Below are positions 43,449-53,084 of a stretch of 64,000 bases of DNA, piece after piece; positions within the stretch are counted from its first letter, which is position 1; each line of letters begins with the position of its first letter. The position numbers were made by a program, and so were the translations under genes. Under the pieces are notes generated by a model that was not told the DNA's origin, did no database searches, and saw only the letters and a list, made by a program, of their open reading frames with translations. The DNA comes from Pararhizobium sp. IMCC3301 (GTDB lineage: Bacteria > Pseudomonadota > Alphaproteobacteria > Rhizobiales > GCA-2746425). Location: assembly GCF_030758315.1 (NCBI RefSeq), contig NZ_CP132336.1, forward strand, positions 3,377,001-3,441,000, in the 5' to 3' direction.

Positions 43449-44921
43449 ATGCAAAATAAGGACCTTTCGCCGATTGATGGCCGTGGCCTGCCTGCTCTTG
43501 AAGAGCAGATCAAAGAAGATCTGGCATTTCTATGCTATCCGGGGGCCAGTTGGGTGCCACAGAAGGACGGTGTGAGCGATGTCGTCATCATTGGCGGCGG
43601 CATGTGCGGGATGGTTGCATGGCTGGCACTTTCCACTGGGGGCATGAAAAACATTCGCGTACTGGACCGCGCGGCTAAAGGTCGTGAAGGTCCGTGGCTC
43701 AGCTATGCGCGGATGGAAACGCTTCGCTCCCCAAAAGTGCTGACTGGCCCAGCATTCGGCCATGGAGCATTGACATTTCAGGCCTGGTATCGCGCCCAAT
43801 TTGGTACACAGGCCTGGCAGAAACTCGACAAGATCCCGCGCCCCATGTGGATGGAATATCTTTGCTGGTATCGTGATGTGCTTGATATTCCCGTGGAAAA
43901 TGACATCTCGGTCGACCAGGTCGAACCGGAAGGCGATCTGTTGCGTCTCACGGTTTCCGGCGCGCAAACCGGCACGATCCTGACCCGAAAATTGGTGTTT
44001 GCGACAGGGCGGGACGGCACAGGCGGTCCGAATATTCCGAAATTCATCGAAGATTTGCCGCGCCATCTTTGGGCACACAGCGCCGACGAAATTGACTTTT
44101 CGGCGTTGCGGGGCAAGCGGGTTGCAGTCATTGGCGTTGGCGCCTCCGCAGTCGACAACTCGGCAGAAGCCCTGGAACATGGAGCCGCGGAAGTGCGCCA
44201 CCTGATCCGTCGCAAGGACATGCCTACGGTCAATAAAATGATGGGCATTGGCAGCTATGGATTCACCGCAGGCTTCGCAGGTCTGCCGGATGAGTGGCGC
44301 TGGCGATTCATGCAATACAGTTTTTCCACGCAGACGCCGTCACCGCGCGGTTCGACGCTGCGTGTCAGCCGTCATTCAAATGCCTATTTTCATTTTGGAA
44401 AGGCCACCACACGCATTGAAAAGTCCGGTGATGGTGCCGTCATCCATTTTGCCGATGGCACGTCTTATGAGGCTGACTATGTGATCCTTGGCACAGGCTT
44501 TGTCATCGACCCTATGGCGCGGACCGAGTTCGGAGATGTCGCAGGCGAAATTCTTCTGTGGAAAGATGTCTATTCACCGCCGCAAGGAGAAGAGTCCGCC
44601 GATCTGGGGCGTTTTCCATATCTCAACACTGATTTCACATTCCAGGAGAGACGACCCGGTGCGGCCCCCTGGCTGAACAATGTCTATTGTTTCAATTACG
44701 GAGCGTCAGCAAGTCTGGGCAAGGTAAGTGGTGACATTCCCGGTATCAGTCAGGGCGCTGCATGGTTGGCGCGCTCCGTTGCCGCCACCCTCTACGCCGA
44801 AGATGTGCAGTCCCATTGGCAGGGCATGCAGGACTATGACACTCCAGAATTATTGGGCGATGAATGGGAGGCTACCGATCTGGAGACAAGCGCACGGACT
44901 AAAGAAGGCAAGGTCGCATGA
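43449..44921 (+). CDS. FAD/NAD(P)-binding oxidoreductase, flavin monooxygenase-like
   Basis: This encodes 490 residues. Two Rossmann dinucleotide sites are visible: V-V-I-I-G-G-G-M-C-G-M (about 45-55, FAD) and V-A-V-I-G-V-G-A-S-A-V-D (about 222-233, NAD(P)H). There is an F-A-T-G-R-D-G strand before the second site and G-T-G-F near 350. The fold fits class B flavin monooxygenases or the SidA/lysine N-monooxygenase group. It is the first gene of an ATGA-linked operon with two AhpD-fold proteins, an opine-type dehydrogenase and a polyamine-type importer, so it probably oxidises an amine or amino-acid-like compound. The exact substrate cannot be read from the sequence. Confidence 0.85.
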   Translation: MQNKDLSPIDGRGLPALEEQIKEDLAFLCYPGASWVPQKDGVSDVVIIGGGMCGMVAWLALSTGGMKNIRVLDRAAKGREGPWLSYARMETLRSPKVLTGPAFGHGALTFQAWYRAQFGTQAWQKLDKIPRPMWMEYLCWYRDVLDIPVENDISVDQVEPEGDLLRLTVSGAQTGTILTRKLVFATGRDGTGGPNIPKFIEDLPRHLWAHSADEIDFSALRGKRVAVIGVGASAVDNSAEALEHGAAEVRHLIRRKDMPTVNKMMGIGSYGFTAGFAGLPDEWRWRFMQYSFSTQTPSPRGSTLRVSRHSNAYFHFGKATTRIEKSGDGAVIHFADGTSYEADYVILGTGFVIDPMARTEFGDVAGEILLWKDVYSPPQGEESADLGRFPYLNTDFTFQERRPGAAPWLNNVYCFNYGASASLGKVSGDIPGISQGAAWLARSVAATLYAEDVQSHWQGMQDYDTPELLGDEWEATDLETSARTKEGKVA

Positions 44922-45400
44922 ACCCCACTGAGACAACTATTCTAAGCAAGACCGGCCTTCGTCCGGATGGGGATGTGGTAAAAACAGCGATGCGTCGCGC
45001 AAATATCATTCACTTGTCTCAGGCTGCCGAGGACGCAGTGTTGCGACCAAAGGACTTTGGGGCTTTCGAACATGATTTGCGTGCTGCACTGGCTGCACGT
45101 GTCGCCCGATTTGCTGCAGATGACATTCTGGCTGAGCATTATCTTTCGGGTGCAGGCGACAAGACTGACCTGGCCGACCCTGCCGAGACAGGAAAGGCAC
45201 ATCAGCTGGAAACAGTGGTCGCGTTCGTCGACAAAGTTGCAAATCGAACCCGTGACGTTGTCGCTGACGACGTCGTCCAGTTGCAGGCTGCGGGAATGTC
45301 GGATGCAGATATTGTACGTCTTTGCGAACTTGTTGCGTTTCTTGCCTACCAGGTTCGGGTCATTGCGGGACTGCGACTTATGCAAAGGAGCGCTGGATGA
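44918..45400 (+). CDS. CMD-fold (AhpD-like) protein without Cys pair
   Basis: This encodes 160 residues, with ATGA overlaps on both sides. It has the helical layout of carboxymuconolactone decarboxylase/AhpD-like proteins, including a C-terminal V-A-F-L-A-Y-Q-V-R-V-I-A-G-L-R-L segment, but no C-x-x-C. It recalls the CMD-domain proteins that are always found beside an alkylhydroperoxidase-type partner in rhizobial catabolic cassettes. It probably forms a complex with the next gene product. Confidence 0.7.
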   Translation: MNPTETTILSKTGLRPDGDVVKTAMRRANIIHLSQAAEDAVLRPKDFGAFEHDLRAALAARVARFAADDILAEHYLSGAGDKTDLADPAETGKAHQLETVVAFVDKVANRTRDVVADDVVQLQAAGMSDADIVRLCELVAFLAYQVRVIAGLRLMQRSAG

Positions 45401-45984
45401 GCCAGATCATACACAAATTTACCCGCAACGTGCCGCATTGGCAGCCCCGCGTTGAGCCGGTCAAACTGGAAGAGGCCACGCAGGCGCAACTGGATGCACT
45501 TCAGGTAACGCCTTCCAACACGAAGGTTTCAGAATATGTTCTGACATTGGCACATGACGTTGAAAGCCTGACCGTCAGAACGCCACTGTTCAACGCCATC
45601 ATGTATGATCCTGGCGGGATGTCGCGCGCCGAGCGCGAACTGGCTGCATTGGGCGCGTCGCTGGTAAATCGCTGTATATATTGTTCAGCTGTGCATGCGG
45701 ATCGGCATGCAAAGTTGAAAAAGGATACGGCAGTGACTGACCAGCTTTTTGCCTATGGCGAAAAGGCCGAATTGAACCCCAGAGATCGTGCGATTTTTGA
45801 CTTTTCCCGAAAATCCGCGGAAGCTCCACCGACCGCCGGTCCTGAAGACATGGATGCCTTGCGCACAGCGGGTCTGTCGAACGACGAAATTCTTGATCTG
45901 ATCCTTTCGTCAGCGCTTTTTGGCTGGGCTAACCGGTTGATGCATGTTCTTGGCGATCCCGTGCGCCAGAAAGGCACTTCATGA
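45397..45984 (+). CDS. AhpD-like peroxidase-related protein
   Basis: This encodes 195 residues from ATG 45397, which overlaps the preceding stop. The AhpD redox motif is intact: N-R-C-I-Y-C-S-A-V-H-A-D-R-H with two Cys and the following His. AhpD-type proteins reduce peroxides or act on peroxy/lactone intermediates. Here it may remove a reactive by-product of the flavoenzyme upstream, or do a dedicated step with the Cys-less partner (inference). Confidence 0.82.
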   Translation: MSQIIHKFTRNVPHWQPRVEPVKLEEATQAQLDALQVTPSNTKVSEYVLTLAHDVESLTVRTPLFNAIMYDPGGMSRAERELAALGASLVNRCIYCSAVHADRHAKLKKDTAVTDQLFAYGEKAELNPRDRAIFDFSRKSAEAPPTAGPEDMDALRTAGLSNDEILDLILSSALFGWANRLMHVLGDPVRQKGTS

Positions 45985-47096
45985 GTGACCGCAAACGTAT
46001 AGGCATAGCAGGTGCCGGATCTATCGCGTTTGGCACCGCTGCGCTTTTGCACCAGCACGGCCATGTACCGATGCTCTGGTCTCCCTCCGGAGCTGGCACT
46101 GCAGCGCTGGAGGCAGCGCCACTTTGCGCTGATGGCGCAATCACAACAGAATTCAGGGTGCGGATTGCGCAATCCGCAAAACAACTGGCGGAGGAAAACG
46201 ATGCTTTGATCGTTGCGCTTCCTGCATATGGCCATAAAGCGGTAATGGACGCGCTGGCACCACATGTGCGCAATGGACAACACATCATTATTTCATCTCA
46301 CGCGTCCTTGGGCGCTGTTTACCTCACGCAGGTTTTGGCAGCCCGGAATGTCCGCGCCCCAATCACCGCCTGGGGCACCACGGCAATCACGGGACGAAAG
46401 CAAAGTGGCACGTCGGTAAAGATTAACACTGTGCGGAGCCTGATCGATTTATGTACTGTGCAGGACGCAGCTGCGGACGTGAATGGTGTCACGTTTTGTC
46501 GACACCTTTTCGGCGATTGCTTCCAGCAACGCGACGGTCTGCTGGCGATTTCGCTGTCCAATCTAAATCCGCAAAACCATTTGGGGATTGCATTGGGTAA
46601 CATCACCCGGATGGAGCGCGGCGAGGTCTGGAGCCAAGGTCAAAATGTGACACCCAATGTTGGGCGGTTGCTTGAGCAACTGGACCTGGAACGCCTTGCC
46701 ATCGCCAAAGCACTGAATCTGGATGTAAGAACAATTTTCGAGCATTTCCATTTAAGTTTTCACGTTCCTGTCGCGTCTATTTCAGAGATGAATCAAGCGA
46801 TGCACGCCCAAGGCAATGGAGGCACGGGTCCAGCGAGCGCTGACAGTCGCTACGTGACGGAAGATGTACCTTACGGACTGCAGTTAACTGCAGTTCTGGG
46901 AAGACTGGTTGGTCAACCCGCCACACTGCACGAGGCAGGCATAAATATATTCTCTGCAATGTATGGCCGGGACTTCACCAATGAAAACACCATTTTGAAT
47001 GCGCTGGAGCTCAACCGCTTCGACCTGAACGACCTGCAACGAGCAGCCCGTACCGGCTTGTTGCTGGTGACACCTGAACCGGTGTCCCAAGACTGA
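45981..47096 (+). CDS. Octopine/nopaline dehydrogenase-family protein
   Basis: This encodes 371 residues. The N-terminal Rossmann motif is I-G-I-A-G-A-G-S-I-A-F-G (about 6-17), and the C-terminal all-helical domain has H-L-S-F-H-V-P-V with the family His. Opine dehydrogenases join or split an amino acid and a keto acid with NAD(P)H. It overlaps the AhpD-like gene by 4 bases and is followed by a polyamine-type importer, suggesting uptake and breakdown of an opine-like or polyamine-like compound. Confidence 0.82.
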   Translation: MSDRKRIGIAGAGSIAFGTAALLHQHGHVPMLWSPSGAGTAALEAAPLCADGAITTEFRVRIAQSAKQLAEENDALIVALPAYGHKAVMDALAPHVRNGQHIIISSHASLGAVYLTQVLAARNVRAPITAWGTTAITGRKQSGTSVKINTVRSLIDLCTVQDAAADVNGVTFCRHLFGDCFQQRDGLLAISLSNLNPQNHLGIALGNITRMERGEVWSQGQNVTPNVGRLLEQLDLERLAIAKALNLDVRTIFEHFHLSFHVPVASISEMNQAMHAQGNGGTGPASADSRYVTEDVPYGLQLTAVLGRLVGQPATLHEAGINIFSAMYGRDFTNENTILNALELNRFDLNDLQRAARTGLLLVTPEPVSQD

Positions 47097-47137
47097 ATGA
47101 TACGGAACCAACCTGACTCAACTGGGAGACACGCAAT

Positions 47138-48244
47138 ATGACCAAACTAGTTTTCAACCGCCGCCGCTTCTTGAGCACCGCTGCCATGACCGGCGCCGTA
47201 CTGGCCAGCCCTGCCTATCTGCGCCGCGCCTATGCCGCGGGCGGTGAAGTGAACATCTGGACCTATAATGACTTCGTCCCTAAGGCGTTCAAGGAACAGT
47301 TCGAGAGTGAAACCGGCATCAAGGTGAACGTCCGTCTGGTCGATGATCAGGGCAAACAGTTCAATTTGCTTGCTGCAGAAGCGCCTAACCCCACAGTGGA
47401 CATCATGACCGTCGCGGGACACCGCTTTTTGCAGTTCATTGAAAACAAACTTCTGGCACCATTGGATACCGATCGCCTGAGTAACTGGGGCAACATCAAC
47501 CCGACATTTTCGGACGGCGACTGGTCCACCATCAATGGCAACAAATGGGGTGCTCCAATCCTGTCGGGAATGGAAGTCCTGGCTTACAACACCGATCTTG
47601 TCGATGCAGAGGAAGCCAAGAGCTGGGACGTGCTTTTCTCAGAGAAGTACAAACAGAAAAACGCCTATATCATTCAGGATATGATGTCGATCATCATGCT
47701 TAAGCTTGGCTATGATGGTAACATGGTCGCGTATATGGACGACCCGGACAAGGCGGCTGCAATTGTTGAGGAAGCCAAGCAATTCCTGATCGAAAAGAAA
47801 CCGTATGTCCGCAAATACTACGACGGCGGTGCAGAAATTCAGCAAATGTTCGTCAACCAGGATATTGCACTCGGTCACAGTTGGAACGGCCCTGCCGCGG
47901 CTTTGATCAATGATAATTTCCCGCTTGCAATGACGATTCCCCGCGAAGGGTCATACGGCTTTGTTTACACTTACAATATCGCCAACAATGCGCCCAACGA
48001 GGACAACGCCTATACGTTCCTGGATGCTATTCTGGCATCGCCTGAGATTGGTGCGTCGATGACCAAGGCTTCAGGGTTTATCTCGACTTACAAAGGCGCG
48101 ACAGAATTTCTCACCGATCTTGAGAAGAAATCGACGTCGTTCACGGATGAAGAACTGTCGAATCTTCAGTTCTTCCGCGCCGAAGCGAACGAGATGAAAT
48201 ATGGGCTTGTTGATCCGGCTGTGGAAGCAATCAAAGCAGCCTGA
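47138..48244 (+). CDS. ABC importer substrate-binding protein, PotD/PotF-like
   Basis: This encodes 368 residues. The N-terminus is a twin-arginine signal (N-R-R-R-F-L-S), cleaved near residue 33 (A-Y-A), so it is exported folded by Tat. The mature part begins V-N-I-W-T-Y-N-D-F and is the spermidine/putrescine-binding class of periplasmic proteins. GGGAGA lies before the ATG. It feeds the two permeases and the ATPase that follow. Confidence 0.9.
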   Translation: MTKLVFNRRRFLSTAAMTGAVLASPAYLRRAYAAGGEVNIWTYNDFVPKAFKEQFESETGIKVNVRLVDDQGKQFNLLAAEAPNPTVDIMTVAGHRFLQFIENKLLAPLDTDRLSNWGNINPTFSDGDWSTINGNKWGAPILSGMEVLAYNTDLVDAEEAKSWDVLFSEKYKQKNAYIIQDMMSIIMLKLGYDGNMVAYMDDPDKAAAIVEEAKQFLIEKKPYVRKYYDGGAEIQQMFVNQDIALGHSWNGPAAALINDNFPLAMTIPREGSYGFVYTYNIANNAPNEDNAYTFLDAILASPEIGASMTKASGFISTYKGATEFLTDLEKKSTSFTDEELSNLQFFRAEANEMKYGLVDPAVEAIKAA

Positions 48245-48318
48245 GCCGCATAAACATATCCTTGTTCGCCAATTCTGGCGGACAAGGTGCCCCATATATT
48301 GGCATGAGGAAATCGCGA

Positions 48319-49305
48319 ATGAGAAATGACGCAACCGCGAGCGCGGACCGCGTTGCCGTCGCACGGGGAAAGGCGGACCGCACATTTTGGGGTCGTCTGG
48401 CGATTTGGACACCGTACCGCTCACTCGTTCGATTGGTGACAGCCTCGCCACGCCGCCAATTCTTGATCCTTGCTTCTTTGCCGCTCCTGTGGGTTCTGAC
48501 CCAGCATTTGGGGCCAATGCTGCAGATGCTGCGTGTGAGTCTGACCGATGCCTATCCGGTTGCCGTGGGCGTTGAACAGCACTTCACACTTGATAATTAC
48601 ATGCGCTTCTTCGGGGAACGTATTTTCTGGCAACCATTTTTCCGCACCCTGGCCTTTTCAGGGGTTCTGACCTTTTGCACTTTGGTCCTGACATACCCGG
48701 TAGCCTACTTTCTGGCGCGCCATGTCAGCCGGCAGAACCAGATGCTGATGTTGCTGTTGTTGCTGATCCCGTTTTGGGTCGGCGAAATCGTTCGCACATA
48801 TGCCATTATGATCCTTCTGGGAAACACCGGCGCAGTGAATCAGGCGTTGAAATGGCTAGGGCTAATCGAGCAACCCATCCCGTTCATGTACACAAGCTTT
48901 TCTATGAGCATTGGCATCGTTTATCTGACGGCGCTCTATATGCTTCTACCGCTGTATTCTGCGTTGGAAAAACTTCCCAAGAGCTATCATGAAGCGGCGG
49001 CCGATCTTGGGGCAGGCGCCTGGACCCGGTTTCGTCGTGTAACTTTGCCTTTGACACTCGAAGGGATTTCCTCGGGGTGTACTCTGGTGTTCCTGATATC
49101 GACAGGCTTTTACGCCACACCTGTTTTGCTGGGAGGACCATCAACCACTGTGTTTTCCGAAACCATAGCAGGCTTCTTCCACACTGCCGGGGACGAATGG
49201 CCGACAGGTGCGGCCTTTGCGACCATCATGTTCCTCGCGGCGATGCTTCTGACAGCAATATTCCAAAAATTGATGTACGCGTTGCGTAAGGGAGATACAA
49301 AATGA
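48319..49305 (+). CDS. ABC importer permease, PotB-like
   Basis: This encodes 328 residues. The start is set at ATG 48319 with TGAGGAA upstream; an ATG at 48304 and a longer frame are alternatives. After a basic N-terminal stretch there are about six TM segments, with the EAA loop E-A-A-A-D-L-G-A-G-A-W-T-R-F-R-R-V-T-L-P that contacts the ATPase. It overlaps the second permease gene by 4 bases. Confidence 0.9.
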   Translation: MRNDATASADRVAVARGKADRTFWGRLAIWTPYRSLVRLVTASPRRQFLILASLPLLWVLTQHLGPMLQMLRVSLTDAYPVAVGVEQHFTLDNYMRFFGERIFWQPFFRTLAFSGVLTFCTLVLTYPVAYFLARHVSRQNQMLMLLLLLIPFWVGEIVRTYAIMILLGNTGAVNQALKWLGLIEQPIPFMYTSFSMSIGIVYLTALYMLLPLYSALEKLPKSYHEAAADLGAGAWTRFRRVTLPLTLEGISSGCTLVFLISTGFYATPVLLGGPSTTVFSETIAGFFHTAGDEWPTGAAFATIMFLAAMLLTAIFQKLMYALRKGDTK

Positions 49306-50093
49306 ATCGTGGCAACCGAATTCTGCTGGCGTGCACCTATTGGGCATTTGTCCTGTATGTATTTGTCCCGTTGCTTCTGATGATCCTGATGGGGTTCAAG
49401 GACAGCAAATTCATCGGATTTCCGATCAGATCCTGGACACTGGATTGGTACACAGGCGTGTTTTCTGATGCAGATGTGGTCTCGACATTGGGCTACTCGA
49501 TGGCCATCGCAGTGCTCTCGACACTGATTTCAGTCGCAGTTGGCACGTGGATTGCGGTTCTGCTCGAAGGTCGCAAATTTCTTGGGCGCACGGCCATTTT
49601 TGGGCTGACAATACTACCTGCTCTGATTCCGGGAATTATCTCTGCTATTGCATTTCGAATTTATGCGCGCTGGCTTGGGATCGAACCCGGCATGGGAGCC
49701 ATTGTCTGGTCGCACGCTGTGCACAATGTTCCCTTTGTTGCACTTGTGGTCATGGCACGGCTATCGACATTGCCAAAAAGCCAGATCGAGGCCGCGCGCG
49801 ATCTGGGCGCCGATCCGATCATCGCGTTTTTGCGCATCACGCTGCCTTATCTGGTCCCGGCCATTTTGGGGGCCAGCATCTTTTGTCTGCTTCTCAGCTT
49901 TGACGATTTTGTCCGCTCTTTCTTCCTTGGTGGTTACGAGCCGACATTGCCGGTCCTGATCTTTGCCAAACTGAGATCGGGCATGTCGCCCGAAATCAAT
50001 GCAATTGCGACCGTTGCACTGGTCCTGACAGCCGCCTTGGGCATTTGGGCAGAAAGATTTACGCGCCGTATGAAGAAGGAAACCAATACATGA
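49302..50093 (+). CDS. ABC importer permease, PotC-like
   Basis: This encodes 263 residues with six TM segments and the EAA loop E-A-A-R-D-L-G-A-D-P-I-I-A-F-L-R-I-T-L-P. It is the second half of the channel. ATGA overlaps join it to both neighbours. Confidence 0.92.
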   Translation: MNRGNRILLACTYWAFVLYVFVPLLLMILMGFKDSKFIGFPIRSWTLDWYTGVFSDADVVSTLGYSMAIAVLSTLISVAVGTWIAVLLEGRKFLGRTAIFGLTILPALIPGIISAIAFRIYARWLGIEPGMGAIVWSHAVHNVPFVALVVMARLSTLPKSQIEAARDLGADPIIAFLRITLPYLVPAILGASIFCLLLSFDDFVRSFFLGGYEPTLPVLIFAKLRSGMSPEINAIATVALVLTAALGIWAERFTRRMKKETNT

Positions 50094-51175
50094 CAGGCTC
50101 AACTGCACTGGTCCGTATCGAGGGCGTTTCAAAGCACTTCGGTGGTACTGTAGCGCTGGACAATCTAACCCTGGATATTGCACGCGGCGAGTTCGTGACC
50201 TTTCTTGGTCCGTCCGGCTGCGGCAAGTCTACAACGTTGAGAATACTCGGCGGGTTTGAACGCCCATCATCCGGTCGCATCATTCTGGACGGCGAGGATG
50301 TAACCTTGCAGCCGCCGGAAAAACGCCATGTCAATATGGTGTTTCAGGACTACGCGCTGTTCCCGCACATGACGGTGCGGCAGAATATTTCGTTCGGTCT
50401 TGAACTGATGGGCATGGACCGCGAAGGCATCGGGCGTCGTCAGGACGAAATCATGGCGTTTCTCGAACTCGATGGATATGGCGATCGTTATCCTGGCCAG
50501 CTATCGGGCGGGCAACGCCAAAGGGTCGCGCTCGCCCGGGCGCTGGCGCCGGACCCGGCGCTGTTGCTGCTGGATGAACCTTTGGGTGCGCTTGACGCAA
50601 AGCTGCGTGCACAAGTGCAGCTGGAACTCAAGTCAATCCAGCGTCGCACAAATAAAACCTTTATCTTTGTCACGCACGATCAGGAAGAGGCGCTGACTAT
50701 GTCCGATCGTATTGTTGTGATGAACGGTGGCCGGGTCGAGCAAGATGGCACGCCGGAAGAGTTGTATTTTCATCCCGCCACCCGATTTGTTGCCGAATTC
50801 ATTGGCGAGACCAATCTGTTATCCGGCGAGATGCGTGGCAAGGATGGCGACAAGGTGATGATGAATTGGTTCGGTCAGACATTGAGCGGCCGGGCACCAG
50901 GCGGCGTTCCAGATGTTGGAGAGACCATCACAGCTTCGGTTCGCCTCGAAAAACTGGGTTTTTACCCCGATCGGCCCGCCTCTGCGAATGCGGTTCAGGG
51001 CAAAGTCGTGGCAAAAACATTTCTCGGAAGTCGCTTGGCTGTAGATCTCGCCGTGGAAGAAGCACAAGGTGCAATTTTGCGGGCTTTTGTCGATGCCGAA
51101 ACCGGTCAGTCGATTGGCTCAGACCTTGTCTGGATAGGTTGGGACACTGACAGCATGGCGGTGCTCCGGGACTGA
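50090..51175 (+). CDS. ABC importer ATPase, PotA-like
   Basis: This encodes 361 residues from ATG 50090 (overlap with the permease stop); a frame 15 codons longer is rejected. Walker A G-P-S-G-C-G-K-S-T, signature L-S-G-G-Q-R-Q-R-V, Walker B L-L-L-L-D-E-P and the H-loop T-H-D are intact. A C-terminal TOBE-type regulatory domain follows (about 270-361). It drives uptake through the PotB/C-like pair and ends the operon. Confidence 0.93.
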   Translation: MTGSTALVRIEGVSKHFGGTVALDNLTLDIARGEFVTFLGPSGCGKSTTLRILGGFERPSSGRIILDGEDVTLQPPEKRHVNMVFQDYALFPHMTVRQNISFGLELMGMDREGIGRRQDEIMAFLELDGYGDRYPGQLSGGQRQRVALARALAPDPALLLLDEPLGALDAKLRAQVQLELKSIQRRTNKTFIFVTHDQEEALTMSDRIVVMNGGRVEQDGTPEELYFHPATRFVAEFIGETNLLSGEMRGKDGDKVMMNWFGQTLSGRAPGGVPDVGETITASVRLEKLGFYPDRPASANAVQGKVVAKTFLGSRLAVDLAVEEAQGAILRAFVDAETGQSIGSDLVWIGWDTDSMAVLRD

Positions 51176-51399
51176 CGAGCCGGCACAGACATGGACACAT
51201 GAATTGTAAGAGACTCAATTTAATCTGACACGGCTGCTTTCCCCGCGAACTGGATCAGCAGCATTGCATCTCCTGCGAGATGATGTGGTTATCCGTTTTG
51301 ATGGGGGTGCGAACCAACCACAAAATGCGGCAAAGATTTCGTCAAGTTTGAGATTTGCGTTGACGCATCGCGAGGTCTCTTCTGGGCAACTATCAGATC

Positions 51400-51566
51400 G
51401 GCGTCCGGCATTTGGCCACTATTGTTTCGATCGCTTTCGTACGTCGGGAGTGGGACAAGCTTGGCGAGCTCTCGCAGATTTTGGGCCGTTGCTGCCATCA
51501 GGACTACTTCTTTTGCTTCATGTATCACGGGCTCTGTCGCGGCCATGTTGGCTGATGAGTGGGACA
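51400..51566 (-). pseudogene. Transposase C-terminal remnant (IS1182-like)
   Basis: The minus frame reads V-V-L-M-A-A-T-A-Q-N-L-R-E-L-A-K-L, a tail typical of rhizobial IS1182-type transposases, and continues without domain to a stop at 51289. The rest of the 391-base gap (51176-51566) holds nothing else I can support. It separates the polyamine-type operon from tctA. Confidence 0.55.
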
Positions 51567-53084
51567 TTACCCGTCTTGAATATTCTTTTCTATCGTCTCG
51601 GACGTCTTCTTGCGTGCCGATAAAAGCCCGGAAATCACCATCCACAACAGCAATATTGCCGTGCCGATCAGGAAAAATGCGGTGACAGGACGGGTGAACA
51701 ACTCCGCGAAATCTCCCTGAGTGAGTACCAGCGAGCGCCGGAAGTTCTGCTCTACCATTGGCCCAAGGATGAAGCCGATCAGCATGGGTGCAGGTTCGAA
51801 GTCGAGAAGCTTGAGACCGTAGCCCAGTATCCCGAACAGGATTACCAGCCCAACATCGAAGCTGCTGTTATTGACACTGCAGACCCCGATACAGATCAGG
51901 CAAAGGATCATCGGATAAAGGAACCGGTAGGGGACATGCAAAATGCGCACCCACAGGCCGATGAACGGAATATTCAGCATCAGAAGGAATATGTTTCCAA
52001 TCCAGAAACTCGCGATCACACCCCAGAACAGCTCTGGCTCTTGGGTGATCAAGCGCGGGCCTGGCTGAATTCCATGAACGAGCAGAGCTCCAAGCATGAT
52101 TGCCATTGTTGCAGAACCGGGAATACCCAATGTAAGCGTAGGGATGAATGACGTTTGAACGGCGGCGTTGTTGGCGGTTTCAGGAGCAGCGATTCCTTCA
52201 ACCATGCCGGTGCCGAGCTTTCTTCGAGACCCTTGCACACGGTTCTCCAGGGCATAGGCCATAAATGACGAGATAGTCGGGCCGGTACCCGGCAATGGTC
52301 CGAAGAAGCTTCCAACTGCCGCGCCGCGCATCATCGGCTTCACAATACGGCGCATGTCGTCGCGGGTCGGGAGCAGCGAACGAACTGTGATCTGCCCTGG
52401 ATCAGTGACATATTTGAGCCGGTTGACCGAGGCGATGACCTCGGAAATCCCGAACATTCCCATCGCCAGAATGACGATTGGAAATCCATCGTAGAGGTTC
52501 GGAGACCCGAACGTAAATCGAAACACGCCGGTGTTGGTGTCGATCCCGATCAATCCAAACGTCATGCCGAGGATAACCATGGCGATGCTTTTAATCCTTG
52601 GGCCTCTGCCGATAGTACCCGCTGCAACAAGACCGAAGAGCATGGCGGAAAAATACTCCGACGACTGGAATGACAGCGCAAAACGGGCCAGCGGTGGAGC
52701 CAGCAACACCATCAGGATCGTTCCAATCGCCGCGCCGACGAAAGATGCGATGGAGGTGATGAAAAGCGCTGGTCCCGCCCTTCCTTGCTGCGTCATGGGG
52801 TATCCATCGAGGCAGGTCACCGCGTTGGAAGCTGTGCCTGGGAGGTTTAGAAGGATGGAGGCAGTGGAGCCGCCATACTCAGCCCCATAGTAGAGCCCGC
52901 CCAGCATGATGATGGCCGTTGCGGGTTCAAGATGAAAGGAGAGCGGAAGCAACAAGGCCACGGCCGTCAGACCGCTGATCCCAGGCAGAACGCCAACAAA
53001 GGTCCCAAGAAAGACCCCGACAAAACAATAGAGAATGTTGGTCCAGGTTAGCGCCGTCGGGAAGCCGATCGTGAAGAGTTCCAT
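51567..53084 (-). CDS. tctA: Tripartite tricarboxylate transporter, TctA large permease
   Basis: This encodes 505 residues with many TM segments. The start is at the ATG giving M-E-L-F-T-I-G-F (53084), which overlaps the tctB stop by one base; the longer frame to 53348 is antisense-like and rejected. Family marks are F-V-G-V-L-P-G-I-S-G-L-T-A and P-G-T-A-S-N-A-V-T-C-L-D-G-Y-P. TTT systems import organic acids using a binding protein and the membrane potential. Confidence 0.93.
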   Translation of the reverse strand: MELFTIGFPTALTWTNILYCFVGVFLGTFVGVLPGISGLTAVALLLPLSFHLEPATAIIMLGGLYYGAEYGGSTASILLNLPGTASNAVTCLDGYPMTQQGRAGPALFITSIASFVGAAIGTILMVLLAPPLARFALSFQSSEYFSAMLFGLVAAGTIGRGPRIKSIAMVILGMTFGLIGIDTNTGVFRFTFGSPNLYDGFPIVILAMGMFGISEVIASVNRLKYVTDPGQITVRSLLPTRDDMRRIVKPMMRGAAVGSFFGPLPGTGPTISSFMAYALENRVQGSRRKLGTGMVEGIAAPETANNAAVQTSFIPTLTLGIPGSATMAIMLGALLVHGIQPGPRLITQEPELFWGVIASFWIGNIFLLMLNIPFIGLWVRILHVPYRFLYPMILCLICIGVCSVNNSSFDVGLVILFGILGYGLKLLDFEPAPMLIGFILGPMVEQNFRRSLVLTQGDFAELFTRPVTAFFLIGTAILLLWMVISGLLSARKKTSETIEKNIQDG

